From the NCBI GenBank assembly GCA_030039615.1, contig JASHVF010000329.1:1-16569 (forward strand): DNA of 16,569 nucleotides, written 5' to 3'. Below, piece after piece: positions 6,818 through 14,651 of the stretch. The notes beneath the pieces are model-generated. The model made no database searches. It was given only the letters and a program-made list of their open reading frames with translations, and was not told the origin of the DNA. Position numbers and translations under genes: made by a program. Position 1 is the stretch's first letter; each line of letters begins with the position of its first letter. The DNA comes from Gammaproteobacteria bacterium (GTDB lineage: Bacteria; Pseudomonadota; Gammaproteobacteria; Steroidobacterales; Steroidobacteraceae).

Positions 6818-8593
6818 ATGCTTCCTGGCGGTCACCGCCAGGATGATTGCCGTTGCGGGGTTGAACGCGTGCATGCACCGGTGTTGTCCAGCGTCAGGCC
6901 GCGGGTTGCCGGCTGGCAGGATGCGCTCGCCATCGCGGTCGTGCTCACGGCCATCGTGCTGCTCGGTGCCGGCGCGCGGGAAATGTTCGCGCCCCTGGAT
7001 TACGCGCGTCCGGGGGCGATCTCGCTCGCTCCGACGGCCCTGCCCCTCTATACGCTGCGCACGCTGCTGCGCATGCTCGCGGCTCTGGTCGTCTCGAGCG
7101 TCTTCACCTTCATATATGCGACTGCGGCAGCCAAGAGCCGGCGGGCGGAGCTGGTACTGATCCCGCTCCTCGACGTGCTGCAGTCCGTACCGGTACTCGG
7201 TTATCTGTCGTTCACCGTCGTGTTCTTCGTCTCGGCCTTTCCGGGCAGCGAGCTTGGTCCCGAGCTCGCGGCGATATTCGCCATTTTCACCAGCCAGGCC
7301 TGGAACATGGCCTTCAGCTTCTACCAGTCGTTGCGCATGGTGCCGCGCGATCTCGACGAGGCCAGCCGCAGCTTCCGCTCCTCCGCGTGGCAGCGCTTCT
7401 GGCACCTGGAGGTGCCGTTCGCCATCCCGGGGCTGGTGTGGAACATCATGATGTCGGTCTCGGGAGGATGGTTCTTCGTGGTGGCCTCCGAGGCGATCAC
7501 CGTGGGCAATGTGCAGATTGCGCTTCCGGGCGTCGGCTCGTATGTGGCGCGCGCGATCGAGGAGCGCGACCTCGGCGCGGTCGGCTGGGCGATCGTGGCC
7601 ATGAGCGCAGCGATCGTGCTCTACGATCAGCTGTTGTTCAGGCCCCTGGTGGCCTGGAGTGAGAGGTTCCGCTTCGAGCAGACCGCAGCGCAGGTCGTGC
7701 CCCGCAGCTGGGCCGGAATGCTCTTTGGCCGCTCGCGGCTCTTTCAGGCATTGCACGCGCATCTGGCACCCCGCCTGCAGCGCGTGGCGGGCGCGCGGCT
7801 CGAATGGCCGTCCCTGCCGGGGCGTCGTTCGCTCGCGCCGTTCCCGCGGCGGCTGGGTGACGGCCTCTGGCTGCTCGTCATCGCCGTCGTGGTCGGCTAC
7901 CTGGTATGGGAGTTCTGGCGCTTCGCACGGGCATCGCTCACCTGGGATGACGTGGGCGTGGCCGTCGCCAGCGGTGCGCTCACGCTCGCACGCGTGGTGC
8001 TGCTCGTGGCGCTTGCGTCCATCATCTGGGTGCCGATCGGCATCGCCATCGGGTTGCGGCCGCGACTCACCGCGATCATTCAGCCGATGGCGCAGTTTCT
8101 CGCGGCGTTTCCCGCCAATCTGCTCTTTCCGCTCGCCGTCTACCTGATCGTGCGCTTCGGCCTCGCCCCGGCAGTGTGGCTCAGCCCCCTCATGATTCTC
8201 GGCACCCAGTGGTACATCCTCTTCAATGTCATCGCCGGCGCTAGCGCTTTTCCCAGCGACCTGCGTGAGGCCGCCGCGAGCTTTCGCGTCCGCTCGCTGC
8301 GCTGGTGGACGAACGTGATACTGCCGGGGGTGTTCCCCTACTTCGTCACCGGGGCGATCACGGCCTCGGGCGGCGCATGGAATGCCAGCATCGTCTCCGA
8401 AGTCGTCAGCTGGGGCACGACCCGTCTCGATGCGGGCGGTCTCGGCGCCTACATCACCCGCATGACCGAAGCCGGAGACTATCCCCGCATCGCGCTCGGG
8501 GTTGCGGTGATGTCGGCCATCGTAGTCGCGATGAATCGTCTGCTGTGGCGGCCGCTCTATGCATTCGCCGAACGGCGGACCCGCCTGGAGTGA
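6818..8593 (+). CDS. ABC transporter permease, duplicated/fused (NitT/TauT type)
   Basis: This is a 591-residue inner-membrane protein made of two binding-protein-dependent permease domains in tandem (about 35-290 and 345-590). Each half contains the cytoplasmic EAA loop that docks the ATPase: LDEASRSFRS...EVPFAIPG (about 179-205) and DLREAAASF...VILPG (about 481-504). Hydrophobic membrane segments flank both. Fused permeases of this kind belong to the nitrate/sulfonate/bicarbonate-type importers; the substrate cannot be deduced. The start is ambiguous. ATG at 6818 has AGGA six bases upstream, but GTG at 6869 (preceded by GGGG) would remove an odd Cys-containing N-terminus. A TTG at 6788 lies inside the insertion element and is unlikely. 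The ATPase gene follows after 6 bp. The native promoter seems to have been displaced by the insertion element, which ends about 12 bp upstream. Confidence 0.92.
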   Translation: MLPGGHRQDDCRCGVERVHAPVLSSVRPRVAGWQDALAIAVVLTAIVLLGAGAREMFAPLDYARPGAISLAPTALPLYTLRTLLRMLAALVVSSVFTFIYATAAAKSRRAELVLIPLLDVLQSVPVLGYLSFTVVFFVSAFPGSELGPELAAIFAIFTSQAWNMAFSFYQSLRMVPRDLDEASRSFRSSAWQRFWHLEVPFAIPGLVWNIMMSVSGGWFFVVASEAITVGNVQIALPGVGSYVARAIEERDLGAVGWAIVAMSAAIVLYDQLLFRPLVAWSERFRFEQTAAQVVPRSWAGMLFGRSRLFQALHAHLAPRLQRVAGARLEWPSLPGRRSLAPFPRRLGDGLWLLVIAVVVGYLVWEFWRFARASLTWDDVGVAVASGALTLARVVLLVALASIIWVPIGIAIGLRPRLTAIIQPMAQFLAAFPANLLFPLAVYLIVRFGLAPAVWLSPLMILGTQWYILFNVIAGASAFPSDLREAAASFRVRSLRWWTNVILPGVFPYFVTGAITASGGAWNASIVSEVVSWGTTRLDAGGLGAYITRMTEAGDYPRIALGVAVMSAIVVAMNRLLWRPLYAFAERRTRLE

Positions 8594-8599
8594 CCGGCC

Positions 8600-9892
8600 G
8601 TGGCCGACGCATCCTCCTGTCTCCTCGATCTGCGCCAGGTGCGCATGGTCTACGCCAGGCCCGGCGGCGAGCCGCTCGAGGTGCTGAGCGGCGTCGACCT
8701 CAAGGTTGGCCGGGGCGAGATCGTGGGGCTCCTCGGGCGCTCCGGCTCGGGCAAGTCCACCCTGTTGCGCATCGCCGCGGGGTTGATCAGGCCCACGGCG
8801 GACGAGGTGCTCTATCGCGCAGAGCCTCTCCGCGGACCCGCGGCCGGAATCGCGGTGGTTTTTCAGACCTTCGCCCTTTACCCGTGGCTCACCGTGCAGC
8901 ACAACGTCGAGCTCGGCCTCGACGCGCTGCAGCTGGCGCAGGCCGAGCGCCAGCGGCGCGCGCTCGAAGCGATCGATCTCATTGGACTCGATGGTTTCCA
9001 GTCGGCCTATCCGCGCGAGCTTTCGGGCGGCATGCGCCAGAGAGTCGGCTTCGCGCGTGCGATCGTCAGCGATCCGCGGCTGCTGCTCATGGATGAGCCG
9101 TTCTCGGCGCTCGATGTGCTGACCGCCGAGACGCTGCGCACCGACTTCCTCGATCTGTGGGTCGATGGCCGCCTGCCGATCGAGGGGATGCTGCTCGTGA
9201 CACATAACATCGAGGAGGCCGTGCTGATGTGCGATCGGATCCTGATTCTGGCAGCGCATCCCGGTCATATCGCCGCACAGGTTCGCGTCAGCCTGACGCA
9301 TCCGCGTGATCGCTTCAGCGCGGCGTTTCGCGCCGTGGTCGATGAGATTTATGCCGGCCTCACGGCGCGCATTGCCGAGTCGGCCGGGGCATACACCGGC
9401 CTCGGACAGCTGTTGCCTCCGGTGTCGGTCAATCGACTCAATGGCTTCGTGGAGATGCTGGCCTCACCCTCCTACGGCGGGCGCTGCGAGCTGGCGCAGC
9501 TTGCCACAGCCCTCGCCCTCAAGGTGAACGAACTGCTGCCCGTCGCGACCGCGCTGCACATTCTTGAGCTCGTCGAGCTGCGTCAGGGATCGATTCATCT
9601 CACGGCTGCGGGCCGCGTATACGCGGCCGCCGGTACCGAAGAGCGCAAGCGTCTGTTCCGCGAGCACCTGCTGCGGTTCGTACCACTCGCCTCGCACATA
9701 CATCAGGTGCTCGAGGAGCGCTCCGACCGGCGCGCGCCGCGCGAGCGCTTCGAGCTCGAGCTGCAGGATCACCTGAGTCGCGACGACGCCGACCGGACAT
9801 TGCAGGTGGTGACCGACTGGGGACGGTACGCCGAGCTGTTCGCCTACCACGCTCGTTCGAAGAGCTTCGCTGTTGGCTCGCCTGCCCTCTGA
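8600..9892 (+). CDS. ABC transporter ATP-binding protein with AAA-associated C-terminal domain
   Basis: This 430-residue protein has an ATPase domain with every core motif: Walker A GRSGSGKST (46-54), Q-loop Gln89, signature LSGGMRQR (141-148), Walker B LLLMDEP (161-167) and the H-loop His202 in LVTHNIEEA. Residues about 275-400 form a second region that resembles the AAA-associated C-terminal domain found on some nitrate/sulfonate-type ATPases. It includes a winged-helix-like stretch ending in LTAAGRVYAAA. The protein powers the fused permease encoded just upstream. The GTG start at 8600 lies 6 bp after the permease stop, with GGAG at 8587-8590 overlapping the end of the permease gene, so the two are translationally coupled. 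No substrate-binding protein is encoded beside them, which is unusual for an importer. Confidence 0.94.
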   Translation: MADASSCLLDLRQVRMVYARPGGEPLEVLSGVDLKVGRGEIVGLLGRSGSGKSTLLRIAAGLIRPTADEVLYRAEPLRGPAAGIAVVFQTFALYPWLTVQHNVELGLDALQLAQAERQRRALEAIDLIGLDGFQSAYPRELSGGMRQRVGFARAIVSDPRLLLMDEPFSALDVLTAETLRTDFLDLWVDGRLPIEGMLLVTHNIEEAVLMCDRILILAAHPGHIAAQVRVSLTHPRDRFSAAFRAVVDEIYAGLTARIAESAGAYTGLGQLLPPVSVNRLNGFVEMLASPSYGGRCELAQLATALALKVNELLPVATALHILELVELRQGSIHLTAAGRVYAAAGTEERKRLFREHLLRFVPLASHIHQVLEERSDRRAPRERFELELQDHLSRDDADRTLQVVTDWGRYAELFAYHARSKSFAVGSPAL

Positions 9893-9925
9893 CGAGCGGC
9901 GCCCCCCGTTCTAGCGACAACTACC

Positions 9926-9947
9926 TACGGACTGCGATTTGTCCGTA
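9926..9947. promoter_or_regulatory. Inverted repeat upstream of the MFS/2-oxoacid dehydrogenase operon
   Basis: TACGGAC (9926-9932) and GTCCGTA (9941-9947) form a perfect 7-bp dyad with an 8-base spacer, in the 114-bp gap before the MFS gene and about 60 bp from its start codon. Dyads of this size are typical of operators for dimeric regulators. No T-run follows, so termination of the ABC transcript is less likely. The regulator is unknown. Confidence 0.45.
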
Positions 9948-10006
9948 TGTGAGCCATCAGGCAGCGGCGCTAGGTTGCCCGCATCCGGAACTAAGGGGGA
10001 ATTGCC

Positions 10007-11281
10007 ATGGCCATCAATGTTGCACAGCAGCCCATAATCCCACGGGTAAAGCCCGCGACGACGGGCATCCATCCGGCCTTCATCACGGCCTGGTTCTTCT
10101 GTCTGCTCTTTTACTTCATCCAGTATGCAGTGCGCTCGGCTCCGAGCGTCATGCTCCCGGAGCTGACGACCGCCTTCGGACTCACCACTCTCGGAGTGAG
10201 CTCGCTCCTCGGGCTCTACTACTACACCTACTCCACCTTCGCGATCGTGGCGGGAGCCTCACTCGATCGCTGGGGAGCGAAGTACACGATTCCCATCGGA
10301 GTGCTGCTCCTGGCGATAGGGATCGGCATGTTCGGTCTCGGCATTGCCTGGGCGGCCCAGATCGGGCGCTTGCTGCAGGGCGCCGGCGCGGCCTTTGCGT
10401 TCGTCGGCGCCGTGTACCTCGCCACCCATGGTTTTCCGGCGAAATGGCTCGCGACGGCGGTCGGCTTCACGCAATGCGTGGGAATGCTGGGCGGCTCTGC
10501 CGGGCAATTCGCCGTCGCACCGCTGGTGCACGGCCCGATCAGCTGGCAGCAGTTCTGGCTGTACGCCGGGATCGTTACGCTGATCATCGCGCTCCTGTTG
10601 CTGATCGCAACCCCGCGCCGCGAGGAACCGCCGGCGCAGGGCGCCGTGTGGACGATGTTTGCACCCTTCAAGACCGTGCTCAGCAATCCACAGTCCTACC
10701 TCTGCGGGTTGAGTGCCGGACTGCTGTTCCTGCCGACTACCGTCGGCGGGATGATCTGGGGTGTGGCGTTCCTGCGTCAGGGCTGGCATCTCGGCTATAC
10801 CGAGGCCGTCAACCGCGCTTCGATGGTGCCGCTCGGCTGGGTGATCGGCGCGCCGGTCCTCGGCTACATCGCCGACCACTTCGGGCGCCGCAAACCCGTG
10901 CTGTTCAGCGGCATCGTCCTGATGATCGTCTCGGCAGCCGCGATTCTTTATCTGCCCGCCAACACGGCGCCGCCATACCTGCTCGGCTTCCTGCTGGGAT
11001 TTGGCTCGGGAGCCGCGATGATTCCGTACTCGATCATCAAGGAAGTGAATCCCGACAACGTCAAGGGCAGCGCGACTGGCGCGATCAACTTCCTGGTGTT
11101 TGTGATGAGCGCCTTCGCCGCACCGTTCTATGGCTGGCTGCTGCAGCGGCTCTCCGGCGGCGCGCCACTCACTCTGTCCATCTTCCGGCAGGGCGGTAAC
11201 GGGCTGATCCTCGGCATGGTGATCGCGCTCATCCTGGCCTGGTTCATCCGCGAGACCGGCTGGGCCGCCAAGCGCACCTGA
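10007..11281 (+). CDS. MFS transporter
   Basis: This 424-residue protein has the alternating hydrophobic segments of a 12-helix major facilitator permease. The loop between helices 2 and 3 carries a motif-A-like AGASLDRWGAK (about 84-94), and the equivalent central-loop repeat in the second half reads GYIADHFGRRKP (about 286-297). Its first residues up to about 25 are polar and cytosolic. The ATG at 10007 is preceded by AGGGGG at a suitable distance. The E1-alpha gene starts only 24 bp after its stop, so it probably belongs to the same transcript. Import of a carboxylate that feeds the dehydrogenase complex is a reasonable guess, but the sequence does not show the substrate. Confidence 0.9.
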   Translation: MAINVAQQPIIPRVKPATTGIHPAFITAWFFCLLFYFIQYAVRSAPSVMLPELTTAFGLTTLGVSSLLGLYYYTYSTFAIVAGASLDRWGAKYTIPIGVLLLAIGIGMFGLGIAWAAQIGRLLQGAGAAFAFVGAVYLATHGFPAKWLATAVGFTQCVGMLGGSAGQFAVAPLVHGPISWQQFWLYAGIVTLIIALLLLIATPRREEPPAQGAVWTMFAPFKTVLSNPQSYLCGLSAGLLFLPTTVGGMIWGVAFLRQGWHLGYTEAVNRASMVPLGWVIGAPVLGYIADHFGRRKPVLFSGIVLMIVSAAAILYLPANTAPPYLLGFLLGFGSGAAMIPYSIIKEVNPDNVKGSATGAINFLVFVMSAFAAPFYGWLLQRLSGGAPLTLSIFRQGGNGLILGMVIALILAWFIRETGWAAKRT

Positions 11282-11305
11282 GCATCAGTCATCCGGGAGG
11301 CTCTT

Positions 11306-12364
11306 ATGGAACGCGAGATGATGCACCGTCTGCTGCGCGACATGCTGCTGTCGCGCGTCTTCGAGGAGCGGGCCGCAGAGGAGTACCAGAAAGGCAATAT
11401 CGTGGGCTTCCTGCACCTCTATCCGGGCGAGGAGGCGGTCGCCGCCGGCGTCATCAACGCCGCGGGTCCGGCCGATTACATCGTCAGCACCTACCGCGAG
11501 CATGCTCACGCCCTGGTGCGCGGCGTGCCGGCACGCGCAGTGATGGCGGAGCTGTTTGGACGAGCGACCGGCATGTCCGGGGGCATGGGCGGCTCGATGC
11601 ACATGTTCGACCGCCAGCGCCGCTTCATGGGCGGCTACGGCATCGTCGGTGAGACCTACCCGATCGCGATCGGGATCGGCTATGCGGTCATGCTGCGCGC
11701 CCTGCCGGAGACCGTGATCTGCTTCTTCGGCGACGGCGCGGTGCCGCAGGGAACGTTCCACGAGTCGCTCAACATGGCGGCGCTATGGCGGCTGCCGGTG
11801 CTGTTCGTCTGTGAGAACAATCACTACGCGATCGGCACCGAGATACATCGTCACTCGGCGGTCCCCGAGGTATACAAGCGCGCCGCCGCCTACAACATCC
11901 CCGCCGAGAAGGTCGACGGCATGGACGTACTCAAGGTCTATGCGGCCACTCGCCATGCGCTCGATCGCATCCGCCGTGCCGGCGGCCCGCAGTTCCTCGA
12001 GTTCGAGACCTACCGGTATCGCGGCCACTCCATGGCCGATCCGGGAGCTTACCGGCCGCCGGTGGAGGTAAAGGCCTTTCAGGCCATCGATCCCCTCACG
12101 GTCGGCGCGCGTGCGATCGAATTCCGCTACCCGACGGCCGCCGAGCTCGCCGAGGTGGGGCCCGACAATATCGGCCGGCTCACCGAGCATATGATCTCCG
12201 CCGGTCACCTCGAGGAGGCCGAGATCGCGCAACTCAGGAAGGACGTCGAGGCGGAGGTCGAGGATGCGGTGCAGTTCTCCCTCGCGAGCCCGCAACCGAC
12301 GATGGACGACGCGTGGCGTCATCTGCACTGCAATCGTCATCATGAACAGCTGCTGACGGCCTGA
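11306..12364 (+). CDS. pdhA: 2-oxoacid (pyruvate-type) dehydrogenase E1 component, alpha subunit
   Basis: This 352-residue thiamine-diphosphate enzyme subunit decarboxylates a 2-oxoacid, most likely pyruvate, together with E1-beta. The cofactor motif is complete: GDG at 142-144 and the closing NN at 171-172 (CENNHYAIG). Other family blocks are TYREHAHAL (62-70), SGGMGGSMHMFD (91-102) and the phosphorylation-loop region YRGHSMADPGAY (about 245-256). The length is near the usual 320-370. GGGAGG precedes the ATG, and the beta gene begins 10 bp after the stop. Acetoin dehydrogenase (AcoA) is closely related and cannot be excluded. I prefer pyruvate because no acetoin-specific regulator or other aco gene is present. 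Confidence 0.9.
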   Translation: MEREMMHRLLRDMLLSRVFEERAAEEYQKGNIVGFLHLYPGEEAVAAGVINAAGPADYIVSTYREHAHALVRGVPARAVMAELFGRATGMSGGMGGSMHMFDRQRRFMGGYGIVGETYPIAIGIGYAVMLRALPETVICFFGDGAVPQGTFHESLNMAALWRLPVLFVCENNHYAIGTEIHRHSAVPEVYKRAAAYNIPAEKVDGMDVLKVYAATRHALDRIRRAGGPQFLEFETYRYRGHSMADPGAYRPPVEVKAFQAIDPLTVGARAIEFRYPTAAELAEVGPDNIGRLTEHMISAGHLEEAEIAQLRKDVEAEVEDAVQFSLASPQPTMDDAWRHLHCNRHHEQLLTA

Positions 12365-12374
12365 GGAGTCGCAT

Positions 12375-13373
12375 ATGACGCAGGAACTACTCTACTGGCA
12401 GGCACTCAACCGGGCTCTGGACGCCGAGATGGCGGCCGACGAGTCGGTTTTCATCCTCGGCGAGGATGTCGGCCTCTACGGCGGCAGCTATCGGGTGACC
12501 GAAGGTTTGTACGCCAAGTACGGCGAGGCGCGGGTGCGCGATACGCCGATTTCCGAGAACAGCTTCACCGGCCTCGGAGTCGGCGCCGCTCTGGTCGGTA
12601 TGCGGCCCGTGGTCGAGATCATGACGATCAACTTCGCGATGCTGGCGCTCGACTCGATCGTCAACGGCGCCGCGAAGATTCCCTTCATGTCCGGCGGCCA
12701 GTTTCCGATGCCGCTCGTCATCCGCGTCCCGGGAGGGATCGCGCGACAGCTCGCCGCGCAGCACGCCCAGCGGCTCGAATCCATGTTCATGAATGTACCG
12801 GGTCTGCGCGTCGCGGTGCCCGCGACCCCGCAGGATGCCTACTGGCAGCTGCGCCAGGCGATTGCCTCCGATGAACCGGTCGTGCTGCTCGAGCACGAGG
12901 TCCTGTACTTTACCAAAGGACCGGTGGACCCCATGGCGGAGCCGCCGCCGATTCATCAGGCGGCAATTCGCCGCTCGGGCAAGGACCTCACCCTCATCGG
13001 CTACTCGCGCAGCGCGCTGCAGGTGCAGGAAGCCGCCGTGGAGCTGGCGAAGGAAGGCATCGAGGCGGAGGCGATCGACCTGCGCAGCCTCAATCCGATC
13101 GACTGGCAGACGCTCATCGACTCGGTCAACAAAACTCATCGCGCGCTCATCGTCGAGGAGGACTGTCGCCACGCGGGCGCAGGCGCCGAGATCGCCGCCA
13201 GCCTTGCCGAGCGTTGCTTCTTCTCCCTCGATGCGCCCGTGCAGCGCGTCGCCGGGCTCGATCTGCCGACGCCCTACAACGGAGCACTGGAGGCGGCGAG
13301 CATCCCGCGCGTAGCGGACATCGTCGCGGCTGCGCGCGCGCTGATCGGAGCCAAGGAAAAGGCCGCTGCATGA
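12375..13373 (+). CDS. pdhB: 2-oxoacid (pyruvate-type) dehydrogenase E1 component, beta subunit
   Basis: This 332-residue protein partners E1-alpha in the alpha2-beta2 E1 enzyme. It shows the family blocks GEDVGLYGGSYRVTEGL (29-45), RVRDTPISENSFTG (53-66, with the thiamine-contacting Glu61), RPVVEIMTINFAMLALD and the C-terminal transketolase block with IVEEDCRHAGAGAEI. The ATG at 12375 follows a GAGG ribosome site. Its stop (13371-13373) overlaps the start codon of the E2 gene in an ATGA junction, which shows translational coupling and supports a 1:1 assembly plan. AcoB of acetoin dehydrogenase is the main alternative. Confidence 0.92.
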   Translation: MTQELLYWQALNRALDAEMAADESVFILGEDVGLYGGSYRVTEGLYAKYGEARVRDTPISENSFTGLGVGAALVGMRPVVEIMTINFAMLALDSIVNGAAKIPFMSGGQFPMPLVIRVPGGIARQLAAQHAQRLESMFMNVPGLRVAVPATPQDAYWQLRQAIASDEPVVLLEHEVLYFTKGPVDPMAEPPPIHQAAIRRSGKDLTLIGYSRSALQVQEAAVELAKEGIEAEAIDLRSLNPIDWQTLIDSVNKTHRALIVEEDCRHAGAGAEIAASLAERCFFSLDAPVQRVAGLDLPTPYNGALEAASIPRVADIVAAARALIGAKEKAAA

Positions 13374-14521
13374 AGCACCCGATCGCCATGCCTGCTCTGT
13401 CGGACACGATGAGCAACGGGCGACTGGTCAAGTGGCTCAAGGCGGCCGGCGATCCGATCAGGCATGGCGAGGTCATTGCCGAGATCGAGACGGACAAGGC
13501 CATCATGGATGTCGAGGCGTTCCGCGACGGCTTCCTGAGCGGGCCCCTTGCCCCGGTGGACGCGGAGCTCCCGGTGGGGCAGGCGATCGGATATACCGCC
13601 GATACGGCGGCCGAGGCTGCGGATGGGGCGGCTCGGGAGGCGATGACGCAGAATTCCGAGGCGCCACCTGCGCCGGCGCCTGCGCCGCCGGCTACTGTCC
13701 CGGCTCCGGCCCCCGCCGGCGCGGCCGGCGTGCAACCCCTGCCGCCCTCGCCAGGCACGCGCGCCTCGCCCTACGCACGGCGGCTCGCGCAGGACCTCGG
13801 GGTCGATCTGACGCAGACCGCCTCGGGCGCCGCGCCCCTGCATGCGGCGGAGGTGCTCGCGGCGGCCTCGCGTCCGGTCGCCGCGCCCGATCTGGCGGCC
13901 GGGCCGCCGTACCACATCGAGCGCAACACGAGCTTCCGCGAGGCAACCGCCCGGGCGATGATCGCGAGCGCCGGGACACCGACCTTTCGCGTCACCGCGG
14001 CGCTGCCACTCGGCTCGCTGATCGCGAAGGCCCGGGCGGAAGGACGCTCACTGAGCGTGCTGCTCGCACGTGCCTGCGCGCTCAGCATCGCCGAGCATCC
14101 CTTATTCAACGCCGTATACACGCCGCAAGGCATCGCGCACCGCGAGCGAATCGATATTGCGATCGCAGTGGACTCCCCGGATGGCCTCATCACCCCGGTA
14201 CTGCGCGACGTCGCGCGCCGTTCGCCGCTCGCGCTCCTTGGTGACTGGCGCGTGCTGCTCGAGAAAGCGCGCACGCGGCGGCTGACGCCCGCCGAATATA
14301 GCGGCGCGACCTTCTATCTGTCGGATCTCGGCGTATTTCCGGCGGTCTACAGTTTTGAATCGATCGTTCCACAGGGAGCCGCCGCGCTGCTCTCGGTCGC
14401 GGCACTCCAAGGTCAGCAGGCGCTGTGCACGCTCAATTGCGATCACCGCGTCGTGTTCGGAGGCGATGCGGCGCGCTTCCTCGAGACGCTCGCAAAGCAC
14501 ATCGCTGCGCTCGCCACCTGA
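13370..14521 (+). CDS. pdhC: 2-oxoacid dehydrogenase E2 (dihydrolipoamide acyltransferase), single lipoyl domain
   Basis: This 383-residue E2 core subunit accepts the acyl group from E1 on a lipoyl arm and passes it to CoA. Domains: a lipoyl domain (1-80) with the lipoylated Lys43 in EIETDKAIMD; an Ala/Pro-rich flexible linker (about 98-128); a somewhat degenerate E1/E3-binding domain (131-165, ASPYARRLAQDLGVDL); and the catalytic domain (about 182-383). The catalytic motif reads DHRVVFGGDAARFL, keeping His359. The aspartate usual in DHRxxDG is Phe363. Plastid and cyanobacterial E2s also lack this aspartate (they have Tyr), so activity is still plausible. I chose ATG 13370 because it overlaps the E1-beta stop and starts exactly at the lipoyl domain; the frame is open further upstream but encodes nothing recognisable. 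The E3 gene is not in the window. Confidence 0.93.
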   Translation: MKHPIAMPALSDTMSNGRLVKWLKAAGDPIRHGEVIAEIETDKAIMDVEAFRDGFLSGPLAPVDAELPVGQAIGYTADTAAEAADGAAREAMTQNSEAPPAPAPAPPATVPAPAPAGAAGVQPLPPSPGTRASPYARRLAQDLGVDLTQTASGAAPLHAAEVLAAASRPVAAPDLAAGPPYHIERNTSFREATARAMIASAGTPTFRVTAALPLGSLIAKARAEGRSLSVLLARACALSIAEHPLFNAVYTPQGIAHRERIDIAIAVDSPDGLITPVLRDVARRSPLALLGDWRVLLEKARTRRLTPAEYSGATFYLSDLGVFPAVYSFESIVPQGAAALLSVAALQGQQALCTLNCDHRVVFGGDAARFLETLAKHIAALAT

Positions 14522-14538
14522 GGCCGGATGAGCCGGCC
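14522..14538 (+). terminator. GC-rich hairpin right after the E2 stop codon
   Basis: GGCCGG (14522-14527) and CCGGCC (14533-14538) form a 6-bp all-GC stem with a 5-base loop directly after the stop codon. No U-tract follows, so it would be a weak or factor-assisted terminator, or a 3' stabilising element. It marks the probable end of the MFS-E1-E2 operon. Confidence 0.4.
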
Positions 14539-14651
14539 GCGAGCGGGAAGTCCGCCGGCGTCGAGGACAGTGGCCGGAGCCTGGGGCGCTCGTCGCGGTG
14601 GCGGATGCGCAGCCACCTAGGTAGCATTCCAACAATCGCGGAGTCAGCCCC

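Noticed and set aside
6806..9301. Very long open frame on the minus strand (831 codons) opposite the ABC transporter genes
   Set aside because: Its composition is dominated by His, Arg, Gln, Asp and Gly with no domain, as expected for the antisense of GC-rich genes. The plus strand holds two well-supported genes with complete motifs.
9949..11199. Plus-strand open frame of 416 codons overlapping the MFS gene in another frame
   Set aside because: It encodes an Arg/His/Pro-rich sequence with no membrane segments, whereas the overlapping frame gives a canonical 12-helix transporter with a ribosome site.
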